This document shows, piece after piece, positions 1 to 4,989 of a stretch of DNA of 5,722 nucleotides. The DNA is from Nitrososphaerota archaeon (GTDB lineage: Archaea; Thermoproteota; Nitrososphaeria; Nitrososphaerales; JACPRH01). Under the pieces are notes generated by a model. It ran no database searches. It saw nothing but the letters and a program-made list of their open reading frames with translations, and was not told the origin of the DNA. The stretch is from assembly GCA_029460375.1 (NCBI GenBank), contig JARPAQ010000112.1, positions 1-5,722 on the forward strand. Direction: 5' to 3'. Position 1 is the first letter of the stretch; every line of letters starts with the position of its first letter. The position numbers and the translations under genes were made by a program.

Positions 1-1094
1 CTGCCAGTCAAAGCCATAAGCGTATGATTTATCGCTGAAACCGTCATTACCACATGATAGCTGTTCACTTCACCCATAGAACCGATCCTGAAGATTTTAC
101 CCTTAAACGCACCGAAGCCGCCAGCTATAACCACCCTGTACTGCTGGTCAAGCGTTCCTCTGAACTGCTTATCATCAACACCCGACGGGTAATTAACAGC
201 TACAACCGTGTTGGATCTCACCTCCTCCTTCGCGAAGAGTTCGAGCCCCATAGCTTCGAAGGCTGAGTAGAACGCTTCAGCACAGACCCCATGTCGTTTC
301 ACACTCTGCTGCAGACCCTCTTCAAGAACTATGCTTAGAGCCTCGTCCAACGCATGGTAGAGAGGCAGCGCAGGTGTAAAGGGCGTCTGGCCCATCTCCG
401 CATACTTAAGCTGCCTAGCGATGTTAAAGTAAAGACTCTTAGGAGGATTGTTGACTATGTACTTCTTCGCCTTCTCGCTGAGAGACACTAAAGCCAGACC
501 CGGTGGAGCTGCAAGACACTTCTGACTTCCGGTTGCAACAATATCTGCACCTATCTTATCCATTGGGATATCATCTCCACCTAGGTTCGAAACAGCATCC
601 AAGATCAAAAAGCTACCGTACTTCGCCGCCAACTCCCCAGCTTCCTTCAACCATTTGAACCTCGTTCCAGTCGAAGTCTCATTAGTAACGATTACCAGAG
701 CCTTTACATCCCGATTCTTCTCAAACGCCTCCTCGAGCTGATCAATCCTAGGAACATCACCGAAGGGCGCCTCAACCTTTATTGCTTCTCCACCAGCGCC
801 TTCAACAAGCACCGCAGCCCTCTCACCAAACTCACCGTAGACAGTTACGACCGCTTTGTCACCGTTTCTCACGATGTTGGTCACCGCGGCTTCAACACCG
901 CCAGTACCGGATGATGTTAAGACTAGGACATCTCCAGAAGTCTGAAAGACCTGCTTCGCCTTTTCGATCACGCTCTTCATAAGGGTGCTGAATTCGGGGG
1001 TTCTATGCCCCATAACAGGTGTCAGCATAGCGTTCATAACGCGATCAGGTACGTTCGTAGGACCTGGAAGCATGATCAGTTTTCTAAGATTCAT
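1..1094 (-). CDS. Class V PLP-dependent aminotransferase (alanine/serine-glyoxylate or serine-pyruvate type), C-terminus cut by window edge
   Basis: The reverse strand reads open from an ATG at 1094 to the window edge, about 364 codons. The family is usually about 380-390 aa, so only some 20 residues are missing. The start reads MNLRKLIMLPGPTNVP, the usual opening of fold-type I class V aminotransferases. The cofactor-phosphate loop SSGTGG lies at residues 61-66. An Asp in LDAVSN (D166) should bind the pyridine nitrogen, and K192 in GSQKCLAAPPG should be the Schiff-base lysine. The 26-residue D-K spacing equals that of human alanine-glyoxylate aminotransferase (D183/K209). The enzyme is expected to be cytosolic and to transfer amino groups between alanine, serine or a similar donor and glyoxylate or pyruvate. 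The exact substrate cannot be read from sequence. It is transcribed divergently from nadM. An ATG at 1120 is out of frame, so 1094 is the best start. M8 is a weaker alternative. Confidence 0.93.
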   Translation of the reverse strand, partial: MNLRKLIMLPGPTNVPDRVMNAMLTPVMGHRTPEFSTLMKSVIEKAKQVFQTSGDVLVLTSSGTGGVEAAVTNIVRNGDKAVVTVYGEFGERAAVLVEGAGGEAIKVEAPFGDVPRIDQLEEAFEKNRDVKALVIVTNETSTGTRFKWLKEAGELAAKYGSFLILDAVSNLGGDDIPMDKIGADIVATGSQKCLAAPPGLALVSLSEKAKKYIVNNPPKSLYFNIARQLKYAEMGQTPFTPALPLYHALDEALSIVLEEGLQQSVKRHGVCAEAFYSAFEAMGLELFAKEEVRSNTVVAVNYPSGVDDKQFRGTLDQQYRVVIAGGFGAFKGKIFRIGSMGEVNSYHVVMTVSAINHTLMALTG

Positions 1095-1136
1095 CCCAGT
1101 AAAGCCCCAATCAGAGGCATATTGTAAACTTTGCTG

Positions 1137-1144
1137 TTATTAAA
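1137..1144 (-). promoter_or_regulatory. Candidate TATA box for the aminotransferase gene
   Basis: On the minus strand this reads TTTAATAA, the same octamer found ahead of rtcA at 1780-1787. It lies about 46 bp upstream of the ATG at 1094. An archaeal TSS about 26 bp downstream would leave a leader of roughly 20 nt. No transcript data are available; the call rests on base composition and spacing. Confidence 0.4.
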
Positions 1145-1154
1145 TGGTTTAGAC

Positions 1155-1163
1155 TTGATATAT
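1155..1163 (+). promoter_or_regulatory. Candidate TATA box for nadM
   Basis: TTGATATAT lies about 64 bp upstream of the TTG start at 1223. Archaeal spacing would put the TSS near 1185, giving a leader of about 35-40 nt that includes the inverted repeat at 1195-1207. The match is weaker than the minus-strand box, and the call is tentative. Confidence 0.3.
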
Positions 1164-1194
1164 GCCTGTTTAGCAAAACATTTCAAGACGATTG

Positions 1195-1207
1195 TAGACA
1201 ACGTCTA
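1195..1207. repeat. Interrupted palindrome TAGAC-AAC-GTCTA upstream of nadM
   Basis: Two perfect 5-bp arms flank a 3-bp spacer. It lies just before the likely ribosome binding site and, if the TATA box at 1155-1163 is right, just downstream of the TSS. That position suits an operator or a short hairpin. A 13-bp element of this kind can also occur by chance. Confidence 0.35.
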
Positions 1208-1209
1208 GC

Positions 1210-1215
1210 AGGAAG
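1210..1215 (+). promoter_or_regulatory. Candidate Shine-Dalgarno deciding the nadM TTG start
   Basis: AGGAAG ends 7 nt before the TTG at 1223. The nearby ATG at 1216 is out of frame with the NadM motifs, and no in-frame ATG lies upstream within the intergenic region. This purine-rich site supports the TTG. Confidence 0.4.
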
Positions 1216-1222
1216 ATGTGGA

Positions 1223-1756
1223 TTGTTAAAGAGAGGGCTCTTCGTAGGTAGATTCCAGCCGTTTCACAACGGTCATTTAGAAGCTGTCAGATATATTCTA
1301 GAGCGTGTGGAAGAACTTATACTTGTAGTGGGAAGCGCGCAGCACAGCCACGAAATCATGAATCCCTTCACCGCAGGAGAGCGTGTATCTATGGTGCAGC
1401 TGGCTTTGAAAGATACGAAGATAGATCCTGCAAGATACCTTATAGTACCTGTACCCGATGTCGCAATGCATTCCACATGGTTTTCAGAGCTTCAAGCCTA
1501 TGTCCCGAGCTTTGATGCTGTATTCTCCAACGAGCCCCTAACACGCCGTCTGGTGAAGGAAGCCGGCTGCAGAGTAGAGTATGTCCCGCTCTTCCGGCGT
1601 GAGATTTACTGGGCGACTGAGATAAGGAAGAGGATGCTGTCGGGTGGAGACTGGACTGAACTTGTTCCCAAGAGTGTAGCAGATTTCATAAAGAGTCGGG
1701 ATGGGGTTAAAAGGATTGTCGAATTGGAGCAGAGAGATATAATGAATCATGGTTGA
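1223..1756 (+). CDS. nadM: Archaeal-type nicotinamide-nucleotide adenylyltransferase (NMNAT)
   Basis: This cytosolic enzyme joins NMN (or nicotinate mononucleotide) and ATP to give NAD (or its deamido form) plus pyrophosphate. The 177-aa product matches the archaeal NMNAT length of about 170-180 aa. The nucleotidyltransferase signature GRFQPFHNGH is at residues 9-18, with H15 and H18 forming the HxGH pair that binds ATP phosphates. FTAGERV follows near residue 50. The second ATP-binding motif, TEIRKRM, is at residues 132-138 and corresponds to the ISSTxxR motif of the superfamily. The TTG start is preferred because the protein begins LKRGLFVGRFQPFH, as archaeal homologues do, and no in-frame ATG precedes it. 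The gene is first in the plus-strand series and is followed by rtcA after 61 bp. Function is confident from motifs; the start is less so. Confidence 0.95.
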   Translation: MLKRGLFVGRFQPFHNGHLEAVRYILERVEELILVVGSAQHSHEIMNPFTAGERVSMVQLALKDTKIDPARYLIVPVPDVAMHSTWFSELQAYVPSFDAVFSNEPLTRRLVKEAGCRVEYVPLFRREIYWATEIRKRMLSGGDWTELVPKSVADFIKSRDGVKRIVELEQRDIMNHG

Positions 1757-1779
1757 CACGGGACGTAGATGCGAACTTC

Positions 1780-1787
1780 TTTAATAA
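1780..1787 (+). promoter_or_regulatory. Candidate TATA box for rtcA, near-leaderless
   Basis: TTTAATAA lies in the 61-bp gap after nadM, centred about 34 bp upstream of the TTG start at 1818. Archaeal TATA-to-TSS spacing puts the TSS at about 1809-1811, only 7-9 nt before the start. No Shine-Dalgarno is visible, which fits a leaderless or near-leaderless mRNA. Confidence 0.5.
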
Positions 1788-1817
1788 TACAGCAAGTCCT
1801 CCAAGTACGAACAGAAT

Positions 1818-2864
1818 TTGAGTGATGGCTCATTCTTCGAGGTGGACGGCTCTTTCGGAGAAGGTGGAGGCCAGATACTTCGGACTACCATAACCCTTTC
1901 ATCGATCCTGAATAAGCCTGTTAAAGTCAAGAACATAAGAGCTAAACGGAACAACCCGGGCCTGAGACCTCAGCACGTAGCAGCCGTGAGGGTTCTTGCA
2001 GACATGTGTGGAGCAGAAGTTGAGAACCTCAATATAGGTGAAAGCTGGGTAACCTTCAAACCCGGAGAAAAACCAGAGCCTTCGCTGAAATTTGATATAG
2101 GAACAGCCGGCAGCACCACCCTCCTAATGATGGCGACGATACCGGCAGCCAGTCTAAACGGAGTCGGGTGCGATCTCGAGCTTATCGGCGGCACAGATGT
2201 CAAATGGAGCCCCACTTTAGATTACTTTCGGTACGTGGCGCTACCTGCATACCGGTTGGTGGGCATAGACTGCACTGTAGATGTCGTAAGACGAGGATAC
2301 TACCCTCAAGGAGGAGGTATAGTGAAGGTTCAGACAAAGCCTTCAAAGAAGTTGACTTCTATAAACACAGTTTCAAAAGAACCTCTTCCACCGTCTGCTA
2401 TAAGCATATGCTCAAATCTTCCAAGAAGCGTAGCGGAGAGGCAGATGAGCTCGGCGCTCAACTATCTTTTTGAGCAAGACATCAGTTGGAGTGATATGAA
2501 GATAAATGTGGAAGACGCTGTATCACCCGGATCTTCGATAGTGTTGTACTCTGTTGGAGATGAAGGGCCTTTCTTAGGGGCGGATTCGATTGGTGAGAGA
2601 GGGAAGCCGGCTGAGAAGGTGGGTAAGCAGGTCTCTCAGAACTTCATGAAGGAATATTCTTCCGGCGCTCCGATTGATATGCATATGGGGGATATACTTG
2701 TCACCCCTCTATTCCTTGCTGAAGGTGAATCGAAATTCAGAGTGTCAACCGTGACTCAGCATATGATGACTGATCTCCATGTGGCAAGCATCCTTACTGG
2801 GCGAGGTTACAAGCTTGAGGAGCATAAGGATGGAACCGCCACTGTGACCATCGGCTCGGAGTAG
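1818..2864 (+). CDS. rtcA: RNA 3'-terminal phosphate cyclase
   Basis: RtcA uses ATP to convert an RNA 3'-phosphate to a 2',3'-cyclic phosphate through enzyme-AMP and RNA-ppA intermediates. Its role is in RNA end processing or repair. The 348-aa length is normal for the family. The N-terminus carries DGSFGEGGGQILRT (residues 10-23). An IGTAGSTTL segment follows near residue 95. The family signature RGYYPQGGG sits at 159-167, fitting the PROSITE cyclase pattern [RH]-G-x2-P-x-G3. The expected AMP-accepting histidine is H315, in TVTQHMMTDLHV. The start is TTG at 1818; the ATG at 1825 is out of frame. A promoter of its own is likely (1780-1787). An alternative assignment to the catalytically inactive Rcl1-like branch is unlikely because the signature and the histidine are both present. 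Confidence 0.95.
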   Translation: MSDGSFFEVDGSFGEGGGQILRTTITLSSILNKPVKVKNIRAKRNNPGLRPQHVAAVRVLADMCGAEVENLNIGESWVTFKPGEKPEPSLKFDIGTAGSTTLLMMATIPAASLNGVGCDLELIGGTDVKWSPTLDYFRYVALPAYRLVGIDCTVDVVRRGYYPQGGGIVKVQTKPSKKLTSINTVSKEPLPPSAISICSNLPRSVAERQMSSALNYLFEQDISWSDMKINVEDAVSPGSSIVLYSVGDEGPFLGADSIGERGKPAEKVGKQVSQNFMKEYSSGAPIDMHMGDILVTPLFLAEGESKFRVSTVTQHMMTDLHVASILTGRGYKLEEHKDGTATVTIGSE

Positions 2865-2889
2865 AATATCGTTTTTAGGCGGGATAAGG

Positions 2890-2897
2890 TTATTAAG
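2890..2897 (+). promoter_or_regulatory. Candidate TATA box for the psmB-taw1 operon
   Basis: TTATTAAG lies in the 88-bp gap after rtcA, about 60 bp upstream of the psmB ATG. A TSS near 2920 would give a leader of about 30 nt carrying the Shine-Dalgarno at 2939-2943. The call rests on sequence and spacing only. Confidence 0.4.
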
Positions 2898-2938
2898 TGA
2901 CAGAATCTCATCGTGAAGTGGAATACCCCGTTCGAAAT

Positions 2939-2943
2939 GGAGG
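2939..2943 (+). promoter_or_regulatory. Shine-Dalgarno of psmB
   Basis: GGAGG is followed by 9 nt and then the ATG at 2953. It supports that ATG over the in-frame ATG at 2965 (M5), which would be 21 nt away. Two nearby ATGs at 2937 and 2945 are out of frame. It is the clearest ribosome binding site in the window. Confidence 0.6.
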
Positions 2944-2952
2944 AATGTTGAA

Positions 2953-3546
2953 ATGTCAAGTTACATGCCGGGAGCTACTGCTGTAGGTATATCCTATAAG
3001 GGCGGAGTTGTTGTAGCTGCCGAGAAGCGGATATCATACGGCACATATATTGTAAGCAAAACAGGTAGGAAGGTCTTCAAGATAGCTGATAAAGTCGGTG
3101 CAGCGTGTGCCGGTCTAATTGGCGATATGCAGATCTTGATGCGTGAGGTTTCGTCTTACGTGAAGATCCGTGAACTTGAAACCAGAAGGTCTCTACCCCC
3201 TAACTCCGTGGCTAAACTTCTGTCCGTCATTATGTTTGAGAGGCGCTTCGCACCATTTATCACTCAGATAGTGATAGGCGGAATAAATGGTAAGCCCTCT
3301 GTATATGTTCTTGACCCGTTGGGTTCAGTCATCCCCGATAAGTACGCTTCAGTAGGATCCGGAGCCGAGATAGCTATAGGTATCATAGATGCTGAATACA
3401 CTGATGATATGAGTGAAGAGGATGCGAAGAACTTGGCGGTGAAGTCTATCAGATCCGCTGTTCAACGAGATGCTGCCAGCGGTGACGGTGTCGATGTTAT
3501 GGTCATAACAGACAACGGAGTTAAGGAAGAGACCATCAAATTTTAG
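2953..3546 (+). CDS. psmB: 20S proteasome beta subunit, predicted inactive (Ala at the Thr1 position)
   Basis: The 197-aa protein is an Ntn-hydrolase-fold subunit of the inner beta rings of the cytosolic 20S proteasome. It lacks the N-terminal helix of alpha subunits, so it is beta. Placed against the Thermoplasma beta subunit (from memory), GATAVGI at residues 7-13 aligns with the processing Gly and TTTVGI. Residue A8 therefore occupies the catalytic Thr1 site. The other active-site residues are kept at exact spacing: E24 (17), K40 (33), S136 (129), D173 (166) and S176 (169). The text also resembles the inactive second beta subunit of Sulfolobus-type genomes (SYG..VSK, YVLDPLGS, SGDGVD). It probably assembles with a catalytic beta paralogue encoded elsewhere and may serve a structural role. 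T9 could in principle be exposed by processing, but it would be out of register. taw1 follows after 6 bp, suggesting co-transcription. Confidence 0.95.
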   Translation: MSSYMPGATAVGISYKGGVVVAAEKRISYGTYIVSKTGRKVFKIADKVGAACAGLIGDMQILMREVSSYVKIRELETRRSLPPNSVAKLLSVIMFERRFAPFITQIVIGGINGKPSVYVLDPLGSVIPDKYASVGSGAEIAIGIIDAEYTDDMSEEDAKNLAVKSIRSAVQRDAASGDGVDVMVITDNGVKEETIKF

Positions 3547-3552
3547 AACAGA

Positions 3553-4524
3553 ATGACTGCGACGGAAGATCTTCAACCATACCCCGCGAAACTTTACGCC
3601 CTACTTAAGAAGCAGGGGTACCACTGGGCAGGAAAACACTCTGCGACCAAGAAGTGCAAATGGCTTCACGAGAGCCTAGTTCACAACCGCCCCTGTTACA
3701 AAGAAAAGTTCTACGGTGTAAGATCACACCGATGCCTACAGATGTCACCGGCAGTCCTGAACTGCATGACTTACTGTCTTCACTGCTGGAGAGCTATGCC
3801 TGAAGACGTTGGATTAACTTGGGACACTGCCTTCCACGGTGACTGGGATGCAGCTGAAACCATCGTGGAGGGACTGCTTTACGAGCATAAGCGTATACTT
3901 TCAGGCTATAAGGCGCAGGTCTTAGACGGAGTAGTGGATGAGGTGAAATACAAAGAAGCGTTGAACCCGAATCAGATAGCTATTAGCCTTTCAGGTGAAC
4001 CTATGCTATATCCACACCTAGGTGATATGATAAGAATCTTCAAGGATCGAGGATGCACGGTCTTTTTAGTTACAAGCGGTGTCTTACCTAAAGCCCTTGA
4101 GTCTCTGAGGGATGGTGACGCTGAGCCGACTAGACTGTATGTTTCACTCACCTCTCCGGATAAGGATGCGTACATGAAGATTAATCGACCCATACGACCC
4201 GATTTATGGTCCTTTTTGATGAAGAGCCTCGACTTGTTAAAAGAGTTCAGATGCCCTACAGTCATACGTATAACAGCTATAAATGGTTGGAATATGAGTC
4301 GTAAAGACATAGGCGGCTTTGCTGAGCTCATCAAGAGATCAGGCTGTTCAGATATAGAGGTGAAGGGGTATATGCATGTGGGTTTCTCCACAGCGCGGCT
4401 TTCTGAAGGGAATATGCCGTGGTTCAACGAAGTCATGGAGTTTTCAGAAAAGCTCTCGGATATTACTGGATACAGAGTAAAAGACTCGGTTACTGCGAGC
4501 AGAGTCACCTTACTGTCAAAGTAA
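3553..4524 (+). CDS. taw1: 4-demethylwyosine synthase (archaeal TYW1), radical SAM enzyme
   Basis: Taw1 condenses m1G37 of tRNA-Phe with carbons from pyruvate to make the tricyclic imG-14 base, the first committed step of wyosine synthesis. The 323-aa protein lacks the flavodoxin domain of eukaryotic TYW1, as archaeal forms do. The radical-SAM motif C71-x3-C75-x2-C78 binds one [4Fe-4S] cluster. C35, C48 and C61, spaced 13 and 13, match the second-cluster cysteines of the Methanocaldococcus enzyme (C26, C39, C52). K50 aligns with its proposed pyruvate-binding lysine (K41). The LSGEP segment at 146-150 is the GGE-like SAM-binding motif. Late motifs IEVKGYMHVGFS and MPWFNEVMEF are typical. The ATG is the first start after the psmB stop, 6 bp away and in the same frame. 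No Shine-Dalgarno is visible, so translation may be coupled to psmB. Confidence 0.96.
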   Translation: MTATEDLQPYPAKLYALLKKQGYHWAGKHSATKKCKWLHESLVHNRPCYKEKFYGVRSHRCLQMSPAVLNCMTYCLHCWRAMPEDVGLTWDTAFHGDWDAAETIVEGLLYEHKRILSGYKAQVLDGVVDEVKYKEALNPNQIAISLSGEPMLYPHLGDMIRIFKDRGCTVFLVTSGVLPKALESLRDGDAEPTRLYVSLTSPDKDAYMKINRPIRPDLWSFLMKSLDLLKEFRCPTVIRITAINGWNMSRKDIGGFAELIKRSGCSDIEVKGYMHVGFSTARLSEGNMPWFNEVMEFSEKLSDITGYRVKDSVTASRVTLLSK

Positions 4525-4656
4525 CTCTTGATTCTTAACGTATTATCGGGTGTTCAACTTCAAATCTTTCTCTTTAGGCTAGAGCACATGGCACCGACAC
4601 TTTAGGTTTGCAGTCGCAATTCGGAAAGGTTAGCAAGTCTAGCGTTAACTACCATC
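4525..4656 (+). other. Non-coding stretch between taw1 and the small ORFs
   Basis: No convincing coding frame covers these 132 bp; the only ATG, at 4588, opens a five-codon frame. The stretch holds a pyrimidine tract (4565-4575) and complementary 6-mers GCTAGA (4578-4583) and TCTAGC (4638-4643). Between them is a small hairpin, TTGC-AGTC-GCAA (4608-4619). It probably contains the end of the taw1 transcript and the promoter or leader of the next unit. No clear TATA box or known riboswitch was recognised. Confidence 0.5.
4565..4575 (+). terminator. Possible pyrimidine-rich terminator after taw1
   Basis: TCTTTCTCTTT lies about 40 nt after the taw1 stop. Archaeal termination often uses U-rich tracts without a stable hairpin. 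This tract is interrupted by C, so the call is weak. Confidence 0.25.
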
Positions 4657-4824
4657 GTGACTTCATCTCTTCCAATTTGCTGCACCTGCGTAGGTCCAGA
4701 TAAGCCTCACTATCACTATTATCTCGCATCTAAAGAGCTTGCAGAGACAGTTTCTAAAAAGAAAGGTGAAGTGGTCACAGTCTATAAGATTGGGGATGAG
4801 ACCTACCGCCTGAGTTTCATTTAG
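4657..4824 (+). CDS. Small unrecognised Cys/His-bearing protein, 55 aa
   Basis: I do not recognise this family. A GTG at 4657 opens a 55-codon frame ending in TAG at 4822-4824. It is the only usual start after the in-frame TAG at 4603-4605. The N-terminus reads PICCTCVGPDKPHYHYY, with Cys at 8, 9 and 11 and His at 18 and 20. That could bind a metal, though only half of a normal zinc knuckle is present. Residues 24-40 are charged and probably helical (LASKELAETVSKKKGEV). The end, VVTVYKIGDETYRLSFI, looks like a beta hairpin. Codon choice and residue mix look genuinely coding. No Shine-Dalgarno is seen. It lies 12 bp before the next small ORF, in the same frame, and that ORF abuts metE, so a shared transcript is likely. 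It could also be a decayed gene remnant. Confidence 0.55.
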   Translation: MTSSLPICCTCVGPDKPHYHYYLASKELAETVSKKKGEVVTVYKIGDETYRLSFI

Positions 4825-4836
4825 GTTGAGATAGGT

Positions 4837-4986
4837 TTGAGCATTATAGACAAGCTCGCCTCAGACGTTGGTATAAGAGAAGGCCACCCGAACAGGAAGG
4901 CCACTGAACTCTGCGTCGATAAGTCTGAATTGATAAACCTAAACCTCTTTAAGGATAATATGTACAGTATCTCTGTAAAAGTGTAA
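4837..4986 (+). CDS. Small unrecognised protein directly upstream of metE, 49 aa
   Basis: A TTG at 4837 opens a 49-codon frame ending in TAA at 4984-4986, only 3 bp before the metE ATG. The purine-rich AGGTTGAG at 4823-4830, ending 6 nt before the TTG, could act as ribosome binding site. The protein begins MSIIDKLASDVGIREGHPNR and has one Cys (C26). It looks like a helical N-terminal half, an EGHPNRKA turn, and a strand-rich tail ending SISVKV. There is no signal peptide or membrane segment. I cannot assign a family. Its position suggests a function linked to the methionine synthase. The frame continues in phase from the 55-aa ORF across a TAG, so both could once have been, or could still be, one 109-residue protein plus the read-through residue and linker. 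Confidence 0.55.
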   Translation: MSIIDKLASDVGIREGHPNRKATELCVDKSELINLNLFKDNMYSISVKV

Positions 4987-4989
4987 TAT

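Noticed and set aside
54..266. 70-codon open frame on the plus strand
   Set aside because: It is antisense to the aminotransferase gene, which reads continuously through this part with family-typical sequence.
1141..1151. Interrupted palindrome TAAA-TGG-TTTA in the divergent promoter region
   Set aside because: Arms of only 4 A/T bases in an A/T-rich promoter are expected by chance, and it overlaps the minus-strand TATA box.
2168..2473. 101-codon open frame in another phase of the plus strand
   Set aside because: It overlaps the middle of rtcA, including the RGYYPQGGG signature. Its Arg/Ser-rich translation is typical of an off-frame shadow.
3972..4508. Long 178-codon open frame on the minus strand
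   Set aside because: It lies wholly within taw1, whose cysteine motifs and full length are clear. Its translation has no recognisable domain, so it is an antisense shadow.
4588..4605. Minimal ATG frame MAPTL-stop ahead of the small ORFs, as a possible leader peptide
   Set aside because: Five codons with no methionine-rich content, no ribosome binding site and no attenuator-like hairpin just after it; chance is the simpler explanation.
4525..4656. tRNA or box C/D RNA in the gap after taw1
   Set aside because: No acceptor/T-loop pattern was found, nor paired C (RTGATGA) and D (CTGA) boxes at suitable spacing.
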